Of a stretch of 64,000 bases of DNA, positions 44,211 through 52,869 are shown piece by piece; position 1 is the first letter of the stretch, and each line of letters opens with the position of its first letter. The notes under the pieces were generated by a model that was not told where the DNA came from, did not search any database, and saw only the letters and a program-made list of their open reading frames with translations. Location: the NCBI GenBank assembly GCA_964619265.1, contig CAZUCE010000003.1, positions 62,001 through 126,000 on the forward strand, read 5' to 3'. The position numbers and the translations under genes were made by a program. The stretch is from CAZUCE01 sp964619265 (GTDB lineage: Bacteria; Planctomycetota; UBA1135; GCA-002686595).

Positions 44211-44279
44211 CCGGCCCGAGCGTTCCTACGGTGCTAGAGCGTGGCGTTTTGCTCTGGCACCGTAGGAACGCTCGGCCGG
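44211..44279. repeat. Palindromic repeat element A
   Basis: A 30-nt left arm (44211-44240) and a 29-nt right arm (44251-44279) pair with one bulged C and one mismatch around a 10-nt loop. The loop/right-arm junction holds TTTTGCTCTGGCACCGTA (44247-44264), identical to a segment of element B at 54412-54429. It lies between the TrmJ-like gene and the GntR gene, both leftward. No long T tract follows on either strand, so it is not a standard terminator. Confidence 0.85.
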
Positions 44280-44297
44280 ACTCGCAGGTGCTGGGAC

Positions 44298-45023
44298 CTA
44301 CAACCCGAAGTCCTTGGGCTTTTTCTCGGAACCGAGAGCCCGCATCGCCATATGCCACGCGCGCGCATCGCGGGCCTCGGCGCCGGCGCGCCGCAGAATC
44401 CGCTCGACACTGGTCGTGATGTCGCGCTTGGCGTTCTCGGACCAGGCCGCCTCGACCAGCACGTGACGCACGTTGGCGATCAAGTACTCGAGGTCTCGGC
44501 CCTCCAGCGGCTCGCTCGCGGTGTCCACGCGCGGACGCCCCTGCGGACGGAACACACCATGCAACACGAGCGCCACGGCAACGCCCAAGTTGAGGGAACC
44601 GTGTTCGGAGCTCGTCTCGATGTGCACCAAGCCGCGACACAAGTCCGTCTCGGCGTTCGACAGCCCATTCACCTCGCTACCAAAGACAAGCGCTACGCGT
44701 TCTTCCTCGCGGGCCGCGCGTTCCGAGATCGCCTCGCGCTCGGTCGACCACTCCGGAATCACGCGATGATGCCGCGTTCGTGCGGTAAAGCCGATCGAGT
44801 CCGTGCAATCGGCCAGGGCTTCAGGCAGCGTTTCGAAGACGCGGCAACGATCGACGATGTCCTCGACGCCGTGGGACATCTGTTCAAATTCGGGGTGAAT
44901 CAGCAGCGCCTTGCGCTGGGGCGCAACGATCGCGAGCTCCGCGGGGCCGAAGTTGGCCAAAGCGCGAACCACGGTGCCAACATTGCGGGGACCGCTCGGG
45001 CGGCACAGTACGATGCGCTTCAT
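44298..45023 (-). CDS. SPOUT-family RNA 2'-O-methyltransferase, TrmJ-like
   Basis: The 241-residue enzyme has the three SpoU motifs: NVGTVVRALANFG (14-26), VALVFGSEVNGLSN, and GSLNLGVAVALVLHGVF with the deep SAM-binding knot. TrmJ methylates the ribose of residue 32 in tRNA anticodon loops; the N-terminal MKRIVLCRPSGPRNVGTV and length with a C-terminal helical extension fit that group better than TrmH. Start is ATG 45023, 23 bp after the sulfatase-like lipoprotein gene. Confidence 0.85.
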   Translation of the reverse strand: MKRIVLCRPSGPRNVGTVVRALANFGPAELAIVAPQRKALLIHPEFEQMSHGVEDIVDRCRVFETLPEALADCTDSIGFTARTRHHRVIPEWSTEREAISERAAREEERVALVFGSEVNGLSNAETDLCRGLVHIETSSEHGSLNLGVAVALVLHGVFRPQGRPRVDTASEPLEGRDLEYLIANVRHVLVEAAWSENAKRDITTSVERILRRAGAEARDARAWHMAMRALGSEKKPKDFGL

Positions 45024-45046
45024 GCCACCGAAGGATACGGGTTGCC

Positions 45047-46216
45047 CTAGGGAACGCTCGGTAAGGAGAGCAGGAACTCGCGGACTTCAGGATCGGTCGG
45101 CACGGGCTCGAGCGGAGGCCCAAGCGGGCTCAAGCTAAACCCCAGCTCCTGCGGAGTTGGTTCGGGACTCGGCGAGGCTCCTTCAAAGGAGGCCCCCACC
45201 GCCGGAACGAGCCGCAGCCGAATTTCGGCGGCCCGGGCCAGGCTCGCGATCAGTCGAAGCGACGGCTGCTCCGAGGCGGGCAACTCGAGCCGCAAGCGGG
45301 TCGCCGGAAGCTCGCCGGGGAGCGAGAAAATCGATTCGTCGCTTTCGAGCACAAGGACCCGGGGCTCGGGGAGCGGAGGCACGTGCAGCCGGTGACCCGG
45401 GCCGCGCCGGCGGTCCAGCGGGTGCCGCCTCTCATTCCTTGTCGGAGAAAGCCCGGCCGACCGCAGCCGCTCCAGGACTTCCGCCCGCCAGGACTCCGTG
45501 TGCGCTTGCTCCAGGGCGGCCAGCAGGGAGCTGCCCCGGCGGCGGGCGTAGGTCTCATGAAAAGCCCCGAGCCCCTGTTCGGCCGCGAGCTTCCGGGCCT
45601 CCCGAACCTGCCCGGCCAGCGACTCCGAAGCGTTCGCCTCCAGCCGCTCCAACTCTGCCTCGAGGAAAGCCTGAGCCGCCGGCAAGAGCTCGATTCGGCG
45701 CAGGGGCGGACACTCGATCTGGATCAGCAGCAGGATCGGTCGCGCATCCTCCCCGCTGCCGAGTTCAGTGAGCCGCGCGATGGCCGCATCGATGGTCTCG
45801 CGCGGACTCCGGGCCACGCTCGATGCGCGCCAGCTGGGCTCGAGCCGATCCGGTGGATCAACACCACGCCACAGGCCCGTCAATTCATGCGCGAGCCGGG
45901 GTGACGAAAGCGCCACCACCGGATGACCCCCCTCCTCCGCAAAAGCCTCGAGGTGGGTGCCGATCTCCGGGCTCAGTCGATGGGCTCCAAGATCCCGGGC
46001 CGAGAACAGGCCATGGTCCGCCGGGGCCACTCCGGTTAGGCGCGTGGCGGCGAGCGAGGTCAAATCGGGGGAAGGCGAGCGCTCGAATCCGTCGAGCCAC
46101 AACACCACCGAAACCGCTGGAAGGTCCGCGGCCGGCTCGGGACTTTGGGCGCAAGCGCTCAACAACCAGCCGCCTAGCACCAGCAGCGCCAGCCGGGCCT
46201 CGCCGCGAAGCGTCAC
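45047..46216 (-). CDS. Degenerate sulfatase-like lipoprotein
   Basis: The 389-residue protein starts with a lipoprotein signal ending LLSAC. Residues 25-125 retain the outline of a sulfatase-fold start: SVVLWLDGFERSPSPDLTSL, then SLAATRLTGVAPADHGLFS, which lines up with the SHASLLTGLYPxxHGV segment, and HLEAFAEEGGHPVVALSSPR. The expected metal aspartates, nucleophile and late SDHGE motif are missing, so it is unlikely to be catalytic in the usual way. The C-terminal half is Glu/Arg/Pro-rich. The GTG start at 46216 overlaps the dehydratase stop (GTGA). The family link is my alignment by eye. Confidence 0.6.
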   Translation of the reverse strand: MTLRGEARLALLVLGGWLLSACAQSPEPAADLPAVSVVLWLDGFERSPSPDLTSLAATRLTGVAPADHGLFSARDLGAHRLSPEIGTHLEAFAEEGGHPVVALSSPRLAHELTGLWRGVDPPDRLEPSWRASSVARSPRETIDAAIARLTELGSGEDARPILLLIQIECPPLRRIELLPAAQAFLEAELERLEANASESLAGQVREARKLAAEQGLGAFHETYARRRGSSLLAALEQAHTESWRAEVLERLRSAGLSPTRNERRHPLDRRRGPGHRLHVPPLPEPRVLVLESDESIFSLPGELPATRLRLELPASEQPSLRLIASLARAAEIRLRLVPAVGASFEGASPSPEPTPQELGFSLSPLGPPLEPVPTDPEVREFLLSLPSVP

Positions 46217-47232
46217 GGCTTGGCGGCCCTCACCGCCGCTAACTGCTCGGGATCTGGATTGCCGCCGGTCACGACGCACACCACACGCAGCGGGTCGGCG
46301 GCGCTCCGGCCCGCGAGTAGCTCGGTCAGGAGACCCTCGCGAACCAAAGCGTAAGAAGCCGCGCCGGCCGGTTCGACCGGTAGGTCGAGCGAGTGGACGA
46401 GCGCGTGCTGCGCTTCAAGGATCTTGGCATCGGAGAGTGCCAAGACTCGGTTTACGTGGGGCTGGGCGACCGAAAAGGGAATCGCGCCGGCGCGCGGCGG
46501 AGTCAGGCCTTGGATCTGGGAGTCGACCCGCTCGAGCGGCAGAGCACGGCCGGCCTCGAAACTGGTCAGCATGGCCGCCGCACCCTCCGGCTCAACCCCG
46601 AACAGCTGCGTATCCACTCCAGCCGCCCGCCTGGCCGCGACCACCAGCGAACAACCGGCCAAAAGGCCGCCGCCGCCGATCGGGACGACGAGCACCTCGG
46701 CCTCGGGCCACTGCTCGAAGACTTCGAGGGCCACCGTGCCCTGCCCGTGAAGCGTGCGCTCCGAATCGTAGGGCGGAATCTCCACGGCTCCCGCTTCCGC
46801 CCGCTCGGCAGCAGCCCGGTCCGCTGCCGCCCGGTCTTCACACAACACGACCTCGGCTCCGAATTCTCGGCAAGCCTCGATCTTGGAACGGTACGCGTTG
46901 CTCGGCATGCAGATCGTCGCGCGCGCACCAGCTCGACTGGCCGCCCAAGAAAGTGCCTTGCCGTGATTCCCCGAGCTGGCCGTCACCACGCCCCGGGCCA
47001 GCTGCGAAGGGGTCAACTGGGAGATCTGATTCCAGGCGCCGCGGGCCTTGAAGGCGCCGGTCTCCTGGTTGCACTCGAGCTTCAGGCGCACGCTCAGGAG
47101 CGGATTCCCGGCGTCCACTTCGACCAGCTGGGTGGCCTCGAGGACGCCGCGGAGACGCTCTCGAGCAGCGCGCACCGGCGCATCGAGGTCGTTCCCTCCG
47201 GGGGAGGGCCGGGGAGCCGTGAGATCGGTCAT
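46213..47232 (-). CDS. Threonine/serine dehydratase, PLP-dependent
   Basis: The 339-residue enzyme belongs to fold-type II PLP proteins. The PLP lysine is K62 in QETGAFKARGAW. Other marks are SSGNHGKALSWAA (substrate and cofactor loop), PIGGGGLLAG (phosphate-binding glycine loop) and VVTGGNPD near the end. It converts threonine to 2-oxobutanoate and ammonia, or serine to pyruvate; a serine racemase activity is also possible in this group. It lacks the C-terminal ACT regulatory domain of biosynthetic IlvA, so it resembles the catabolic type. Confidence 0.88.
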   Translation of the reverse strand: MTDLTAPRPSPGGNDLDAPVRAARERLRGVLEATQLVEVDAGNPLLSVRLKLECNQETGAFKARGAWNQISQLTPSQLARGVVTASSGNHGKALSWAASRAGARATICMPSNAYRSKIEACREFGAEVVLCEDRAAADRAAAERAEAGAVEIPPYDSERTLHGQGTVALEVFEQWPEAEVLVVPIGGGGLLAGCSLVVAARRAAGVDTQLFGVEPEGAAAMLTSFEAGRALPLERVDSQIQGLTPPRAGAIPFSVAQPHVNRVLALSDAKILEAQHALVHSLDLPVEPAGAASYALVREGLLTELLAGRSAADPLRVVCVVTGGNPDPEQLAAVRAAKP

Positions 47233-47355
47233 AGGAGCCTAAGGAAGCGTGCGTTCGGTGGACACAGGTCGCCGATCGGCCACAATCGCCACCAGGCAAC
47301 CGCAGCGCAAGCCGAGGGCCTCACGCTTCGTGCGACCCGTCGATCCGCATCCACC

Positions 47356-48042
47356 ATGAGCCACTCCATCACCGTCGTCGAGGACGAGCCGGATATTTCC
47401 GACCTGATCGTCCTGCACCTCGAGCGCGAGGGTTTCCAGGTCTCCGCCCACGCCGAGGGCCGCTCCGGCCTCGAAGCTCTCGTGCGCAGTCCACCGGATC
47501 TGGTTGTGCTCGATCTCATGATCCCCGGGCTCTCCGGCTTGGAAATTTGCAAGGAGCTCCGTCGCAACGAAGAAACCCGCCGGGTTCCGATCCTAATCGT
47601 CTCGGCGCGCGCCGAGGAAGCTGACATCGTTTGCGGCCTCGAACTGGGAGCCGACGACTACGTCACCAAGCCGTTTTCGCCGCGCGTCCTCATCGCTCGA
47701 GTACGCAACCTGTTGCGTCGTGCTTCGGCTCCGACCGAAGGTTCAGAGAGCCGCATTCGGCTCGACCGGCTTGAGGTCGACACCCTGCGTTTCGAAGTCC
47801 GCGCGAACGACGAACTGCTGGAGCTGACGCGCACCGAATTTCGCATTCTGTATTTTTTGTGCAAGACGCCAGGAAGAGTTCGAGCACGCGCGGAGATTCT
47901 GGAGAAGATCGATGCCGGTCCCTCCCTGGATCGCACGGTCGATGTCCATATCGCATCCCTGCGACGCAAGCTCGGGGACTTGGGCGAGAACATTCAAACC
48001 GTCCGCGGCGTTGGCTACCGGTATCGCGACGGCGGCGAGTGA
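47356..48042 (+). CDS. PhoB-type response regulator
   Basis: The protein has 228 residues from ATG 47356. The receiver has ITVVEDEPDISDL, D53 in LVVLDLMIPGLSG, S83 and K105 (YVTKPF). The OmpR-type winged helix ends with SLDRTVDVHIASLRRKLG and IQTVRGVGYRYRDG. It resembles PhoB by sequence and by pairing with a PhoR-like kinase 32 bp downstream. The long open frame upstream to 46393 runs antisense to the dehydratase gene and is not part of the protein. The phosphate role is an inference. Confidence 0.92.
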   Translation: MSHSITVVEDEPDISDLIVLHLEREGFQVSAHAEGRSGLEALVRSPPDLVVLDLMIPGLSGLEICKELRRNEETRRVPILIVSARAEEADIVCGLELGADDYVTKPFSPRVLIARVRNLLRRASAPTEGSESRIRLDRLEVDTLRFEVRANDELLELTRTEFRILYFLCKTPGRVRARAEILEKIDAGPSLDRTVDVHIASLRRKLGDLGENIQTVRGVGYRYRDGGE

Positions 48043-48074
48043 TCGCTTCGCGACCCCGAATACTCTGAGTCTCC

Positions 48075-49442
48075 ATGAGCGCGTCGCACGGTCCTTCGAG
48101 CGAGAGCTACCTTCGAGATCCGATTCTCCCGAAGGTCCTGTTTGCCGTGGCCGGGTCCATTTTCCTGACTTTGCTGGCCGGACGCCTGCACTTCGGACTC
48201 GGCGTGGCGATCGGGTTCTCCTCCGGCGTTCTCCTCGCCCTTGTTGCCGCCAAGCGCGTCCATCGTCTTCGCGAAGTGGTTGCGACACTCTCCGGCGGGC
48301 AGTCCGAACAACTCGACGGATCGATCCGCGGACTTGCGGCGGCCGTGGAGGAAGCCCGCGAGCGCTCGAGTTCGCTGCTCAGCGACCTGCGACGCGAACG
48401 CGACGATTTTCAGGGGATTCTGCGCGGCACGAGCAACGGCATCTTGCTGCTCGATGAGCAAATGCGTGTCGAACGAATCAATGAGTCGGCCCACCGCCTG
48501 CTCGAGTCGCCTGCCGGCAGCTTGGGGCGGCGGCTCGACGAACTGGCCCGCAACCTCGACCTATTCGATCTGGCGGAGCGTGCGCGCCTCGGAGAAGAGC
48601 CTCCCCCCCGTCAAATCGAGCTGTTCGGAGCCAGTGGCCAAAAGGTGCTGCACGTCACCGCCACGCGCGTCGCGGATCTTGGCGGGGGCCAGCGGATCCT
48701 GCTCGCCTTGCACAACGTCACCGACCTCCGCAAGCTCGAGCGGGTGCGCACGGACTTCGTTGCGAATGTGACCCACGAGATGCGCTCGCCGCTAGCTTCC
48801 ATCCTCGGGTTCGCCGAGACGATCGCCTCGGATCCCGAACAACTGCCCAAGGATGCGGTCGACGGCCTGGGCCGCATCGTGCGCAACGCTCGCCGACTCG
48901 ACCACATCATCAACGACCTGGTCGAGCTTTCGCGCCTTGAACATGCCACGGCGCCCGAGGTCGGCGCGATCGACCTCGAACGCTACCTGCGCGACCTGCT
49001 CAACGGCTTTTCGGACGCCGCGAGCGAGAAAGACCTTGCCTTGGAGCTGAAGGTGGAGTCGTTCGCTCGTCCGGTCGAAATCGACGAGGGCCTGCTCGGC
49101 CAAGCGTTGACCAACCTGCTGGACAACGCGATCAAGTACAGCTTCGAGGGCAGTTCGGTAAAAGTCCGTGCCCGACTGAACAGCGCCCAGCTCGAAATCG
49201 CGATCCAGGACCACGGTCCTGGGATCCCGCTCGAGCACCAAGCGCGGATCTTCGAGCGCTTCTATCGCGTGGACGCCGCCCGTTCGCGGGAAGTGGGCGG
49301 TACAGGACTCGGACTCGCCATCGCAAAGCACGCGGTGGCCGTCCACGGAGGCCAATTGCGCGTGGAAAACAACTCCACGCGGGGCTCGACGTTTACGCTC
49401 AGTCTTCCAATCGACCCTCTCGACCGAGGGCGAGGCTCGTGA
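48075..49442 (+). CDS. PhoR-like membrane sensor histidine kinase
   Basis: The 455-residue kinase has two adjacent membrane helices at about 20-58 with almost no extracytoplasmic loop, as in PhoR. A HAMP-like linker and a PAS domain (about 108-215; FQGILRGTSNGILLLDEQMRVERINESAH) come next. The HisKA site is VTHEMRSPLASILGFAET with H234, then the ATPase domain with NLLDNAIKYS, IQDHGPGI and GGTGLGLAIAKHAVAVHGG. This fits the phosphate sensor, although the partner Pst/PhoU genes are absent here. The last four bases overlap the Dus gene start (GTGA). Confidence 0.92.
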   Translation: MSASHGPSSESYLRDPILPKVLFAVAGSIFLTLLAGRLHFGLGVAIGFSSGVLLALVAAKRVHRLREVVATLSGGQSEQLDGSIRGLAAAVEEARERSSSLLSDLRRERDDFQGILRGTSNGILLLDEQMRVERINESAHRLLESPAGSLGRRLDELARNLDLFDLAERARLGEEPPPRQIELFGASGQKVLHVTATRVADLGGGQRILLALHNVTDLRKLERVRTDFVANVTHEMRSPLASILGFAETIASDPEQLPKDAVDGLGRIVRNARRLDHIINDLVELSRLEHATAPEVGAIDLERYLRDLLNGFSDAASEKDLALELKVESFARPVEIDEGLLGQALTNLLDNAIKYSFEGSSVKVRARLNSAQLEIAIQDHGPGIPLEHQARIFERFYRVDAARSREVGGTGLGLAIAKHAVAVHGGQLRVENNSTRGSTFTLSLPIDPLDRGRGS

Positions 49443-50407
49443 AGCCGGCAGCAGATCTCCCGTTCCCCTCGCCGTGGCTGCTCGCGCCGATGGAAGGCGT
49501 CACCGAGCCGTGTTTCCGCGACACGGTGATCGAGCTTCACGGTCCCGATCAGCTAGGCGGAGCCTTCACCGAATTCCTCAGGGTCAGCCAGCAGCCGCGC
49601 ACGGCCGCCGAAGTCCAGGCCTGGCTGGGGCCTCGGCGCTACGCGACCCCGGTGGGCGTGCAAATCATGGGGGCCGCCCCGGAGCTGGTCGCCCGCACCG
49701 CCGCCGCCGCCGCCGAGGCTGGCGCGCCGCTCATCGATCTGAATTTCGGATGCCCCTCGAAAGGCGCCTTGCGGGGCTGCGCCGGATCCGCGCTGCTCGA
49801 GGCTCCCGATGAAATCGAGCGGCTCGTCTCGGCCTGCCGGCGGGAAGCCGGCCCGGTCCCGGTGACCGCCAAGATCCGGGCTGGGCTGCGCGACGATCAC
49901 CGCCTCGAAGAGGTCGCCCGGGCCGCCGAGGCCGGCGGGGCCCAGCTGCTCACGGTCCACTGCCGGACCGCGGCCGAGGCCTACCGAGACTGCGCCGATT
50001 GGACGCGGCTCGAACGCGCCGTGGCTGCCGTCACGATCCCGGTGTGCGGCAATGGCGGCGTAGACCGTCACGCGGACGGGGAGCGCCTGCTGGCCGAGAC
50101 CGGCTGCCGATTTGTGATGGTCGGTCGAGCCGCCCTAGCCGACCCGTGGGTCTTTTCGGGCGAATCGGTCGGCCTCGAGAGGGCTGTGGAGTTCCTTTTG
50201 CTCTACGCCGAGCGACTGGAGCGCGAGGCGGGCCTCAGTCCCCGGGGCGTCGCGGGGCGACTGAAGCAGCTCTTGGGCACCTGGACCGCCGGTGGACTGG
50301 CCTGCGAAGACCGAACCAGCTGGCTTCGCGAGACGGATCCGAGGGGTCGGCTAGCACGACTGGCCGCGGGCCGCTCCTATACTGCGCGGCTCGCTCAGGG
50401 CACGTAA
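49439..50407 (+). CDS. tRNA-dihydrouridine synthase
   Basis: The 322-residue FMN enzyme reduces uridines in tRNA to dihydrouridine using NADPH. Family marks are LLAPMEGVTEPCFRD at 14-28, GVQIMGAAPELVA, the catalytic Cys C105 in LNFGCPSKGAL, KIRAGLRDDHR, and the phosphate loop CGNGGV followed by VMVGRAALADPWVF. The first half and general length fit the DusB/DusC groups; the exact uridine target cannot be assigned. It starts at a GTG that overlaps the PhoR-like stop. Confidence 0.9.
   Translation: MKPAADLPFPSPWLLAPMEGVTEPCFRDTVIELHGPDQLGGAFTEFLRVSQQPRTAAEVQAWLGPRRYATPVGVQIMGAAPELVARTAAAAAEAGAPLIDLNFGCPSKGALRGCAGSALLEAPDEIERLVSACRREAGPVPVTAKIRAGLRDDHRLEEVARAAEAGGAQLLTVHCRTAAEAYRDCADWTRLERAVAAVTIPVCGNGGVDRHADGERLLAETGCRFVMVGRAALADPWVFSGESVGLERAVEFLLLYAERLEREAGLSPRGVAGRLKQLLGTWTAGGLACEDRTSWLRETDPRGRLARLAAGRSYTARLAQGT
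50378..50383 (+). promoter_or_regulatory. Possible -10 hexamer upstream of speA
   Basis: TATACT, one base from the sigma-70 -10 consensus, stands out in this GC-rich sequence 74 bases upstream of the speA ATG and just inside the end of the Dus gene. No convincing -35 hexamer is present at the normal distance, so this is a weak call. Confidence 0.2.
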
Positions 50408-50456
50408 GAATCGTCCGGGCGCGCCCAGTCCTACCGCGACGACCAACCCCGCGCCC

Positions 50457-52373
50457 ATGGCGAATTGGAACCACCTCGAGAGTGAACAGCTCTACAACGT
50501 CGCAGCCTGGGGCGGCGGGTACTTCCGCGTCCTGCCGAACGGCAACCTCGCCGCCTTTCCGGACGGTCAGGCGTCTGAAGAGCTGCCCGAGGGTTCGAGC
50601 ATCGATCTGCACGGGTTGATTGGCCAGATTCAGGCACGTGGAGTGAAGTTGCCGATCCTGCTGCGCTTCGACGGCATCCTGCGCGCGCGCGTCCGACAGC
50701 TTTGGAACGCGTTCGATCGAGCGCGCGAAGAGTACGGCTACACGGCCCCCTTCCAGGGCGTGTACCCGATCAAGGTCAATCAACAACGCCACCTGGTCGA
50801 GGCGATGCTCGACGAGGGCCGCAAGCTCGGCCTGGGCCTTGAAGTCGGCAGCAAGCCGGAACTCCTGGCCGTGCTCGGAACGCTCTCGGACGAGAACTCC
50901 CTGGTGATCTGCAACGGATACAAGGACCTGGAGTACGTGGAGACCGCGCTGCTCGCGTCCAAGCTGGGCCTGCGCCCGGTCATCGTGATCGAGAAGGACA
51001 CCGAGGTCGAGTTGATTGTGCGGGCTAGCAAGAAGCTCGGCATTCGCCCGCGCATCGGCATTCGGACCAAGCTCTCCGGAATCGGGTCCGGCCGATGGAA
51101 AGACTCCGCCGGCGATCGTTCCAAATTCGGACTCACCATCCGCCAGATCGTGCAGGTCGTCGAGCGCCTGCGCGCGACCGAGCTGCTCGACTGCTTGCAG
51201 CTGCTGCACTACCACATCGGCAGTCAGATCACTTCGATTCGCTCGATCAAAGCAGCCATGCGCGAAGGAACTCGAACGCTGGTTGGTCTGCGTGAAATGG
51301 GCGCACCCATAGAGTTTTATGACGTCGGCGGCGGCCTCGGAGTGGACTACGACGGCTCGAACACCAATTTCGAGTCGTCCATGAATTACTCTCTCCAGGA
51401 ATACGCCAACGACGTCGTCTACCAACTGGGCCAGGCCTGCGAAGAAGCCGGGATTCCTGAGCCCACGATCATTACCGAGAGCGGTCGTGCGCTGACTGCG
51501 CATCACGCGGTGCTGGTAACCAACGTGTTGGGCGTGACCGATTTCCGCGAGTCCGGCCCGTTGCCAAAAGCCGATGAGGCCGAACCCGACCTGATCCACG
51601 ATATCGCCGAAGTCGGCGAAGGGCTTACCGCGAAGAACTATCTCGAGGGTTACCACGACGCGCTCCAAATGCGTGAGGAAGCTACAACCCTATTCAACGT
51701 CGGTCAGTTGTCTCTCGCCCACCGAGCTCGAGTCGACGAACTTTTTTGGCGAGTGTGCGAGAAGGTCCTGCGCATCACTCGCAAACTGGACTACGTGCCC
51801 GACGACCTGACGCACCTTGAGCGCGACATGGCCGACACGTACTTCTTGAACTTCTCGCTCTTCCAATCGATGCCCGACTCCTGGGCGATCGGCCAGTTGT
51901 TCCCAGTCCTGCCGATCCACCGCCTGAGCGAGCGGCCGGCGCGCCGCGCGATCCTGGCCGACATCACCTGCGACTCAGACGGCAAGATCGACCGCTTCAT
52001 CGACCTGCGTGAAGTCAAGCCCACCCTCGAGCTGCACGCGATCGAGCCGGGCGAGCCCTACCTGGTCGGCATGTTCCTGATCGGGGCCTACCAGGAGATC
52101 CTCGGCGACATGCACAATCTGTTCGGCGATACCAACGTCGTCCATGTGGACCTCGGCCCTTCCGGCCGGCCTGTCCTAAACCACCTGGTGCGCGGCGATC
52201 GAGTCAGCGAGGTTCTTTCCTACATGGAGTACTTCGAAAACGACCTCATCGCCAAACTCCAACACTCCATCGAGCGAGCCCTCGAGTCGGATCGACTGAC
52301 CTTCGAGGAGTCCGCTATGCTCCAGAAGCACTACGAGGACGGCCTCGCGGGCTATACCTACCTGGCGCCCTGA
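50457..52373 (+). CDS. speA: Biosynthetic arginine decarboxylase
   Basis: The 638-residue protein is a full-length SpeA. It opens with YNVAAWGGGYFRVLPNGNLA and IDLHGLIGQIQARGVKLPILLRF. The PLP lysine is K106 in FQGVYPIKVNQQRHLVE, and later marks include LLHYHIGSQITSIRSIK, FYDVGGGLGVDYDGSNTNF and ITESGRALTAHHAVLV. It makes agmatine, the first step of the arginine route to putrescine and spermidine. The ATG at 50457 lies 49 bp after the Dus gene. No agmatinase or agmatine deiminase gene is in the window. Confidence 0.95.
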   Translation: MANWNHLESEQLYNVAAWGGGYFRVLPNGNLAAFPDGQASEELPEGSSIDLHGLIGQIQARGVKLPILLRFDGILRARVRQLWNAFDRAREEYGYTAPFQGVYPIKVNQQRHLVEAMLDEGRKLGLGLEVGSKPELLAVLGTLSDENSLVICNGYKDLEYVETALLASKLGLRPVIVIEKDTEVELIVRASKKLGIRPRIGIRTKLSGIGSGRWKDSAGDRSKFGLTIRQIVQVVERLRATELLDCLQLLHYHIGSQITSIRSIKAAMREGTRTLVGLREMGAPIEFYDVGGGLGVDYDGSNTNFESSMNYSLQEYANDVVYQLGQACEEAGIPEPTIITESGRALTAHHAVLVTNVLGVTDFRESGPLPKADEAEPDLIHDIAEVGEGLTAKNYLEGYHDALQMREEATTLFNVGQLSLAHRARVDELFWRVCEKVLRITRKLDYVPDDLTHLERDMADTYFLNFSLFQSMPDSWAIGQLFPVLPIHRLSERPARRAILADITCDSDGKIDRFIDLREVKPTLELHAIEPGEPYLVGMFLIGAYQEILGDMHNLFGDTNVVHVDLGPSGRPVLNHLVRGDRVSEVLSYMEYFENDLIAKLQHSIERALESDRLTFEESAMLQKHYEDGLAGYTYLAP

Positions 52374-52409
52374 CCCCCCTTTCACGCGCCCCCCCACCCT
52401 TTGCTAGCC

Positions 52410-52862
52410 ATGCCCATCCAATCCGGCTCCGTCGTCTCTCTCGAACTGTCCGCCTTCGACGAGGAAGGCGCCGCCATCGAAGAAGAAGGCACCGAGAACG
52501 AGCCCTACAACTACGAACACGGCCATGGCGAATTGCCGCCTGGACTCGAGGCAACCCTTGAGGGCCTCAACGCCGGGGATACTTTCGAAGTGAAGGTCGA
52601 CCCCGAAAACGGATTCGGAGAGCACGATCCCGAGCTGTTGATTGCCATCCCGCGCAACGAAATGCCCGAGGACATGGAGATGGCAATCGGCGACTGGCTG
52701 CCGATCGAGATGCAGCCCGAGAACCCCGAGGAGGGTGCCGAACCGGAAGAAACCGAAGTTCCGATCGTGTCGATCGACGACGAAGCGGTCGTGGTCGACT
52801 TGAATCACCCGCTGGCGGGTCAGACCCTGACCTTCCGGGGCAAGATCCTGACCGTCGAGTAG
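52410..52862 (+). CDS. SlyD-like FKBP peptidyl-prolyl isomerase
   Basis: The 150-residue cytoplasmic protein resembles SlyD/FkpB: VVSLELSAFDEEG at the start, then YNYEHGHGELPPGLEATLEGLNAGD, in which an IF-domain follows (about 70-125, acidic here), and VDLNHPLAGQTLTFRGKIL near the end. Such proteins combine prolyl isomerase and chaperone activity. It lacks the His/Cys-rich nickel tail of E. coli SlyD. ATG 52410 is used over a TTG at 52401. It lies 36 bp after speA. Confidence 0.85.
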   Translation: MPIQSGSVVSLELSAFDEEGAAIEEEGTENEPYNYEHGHGELPPGLEATLEGLNAGDTFEVKVDPENGFGEHDPELLIAIPRNEMPEDMEMAIGDWLPIEMQPENPEEGAEPEETEVPIVSIDDEAVVVDLNHPLAGQTLTFRGKILTVE

Positions 52863-52869
52863 GCGAACC

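Noticed and set aside
46393..47355. N-terminal extension of the PhoB-type regulator
   Set aside because: The receiver domain begins at ATG 47356; the upstream part is antisense to the dehydratase gene.
50235..51668. A 477-codon minus-strand frame opposite speA
   Set aside because: SpeA is full length and conserved on the plus strand; the antisense frame has no recognisable domain.
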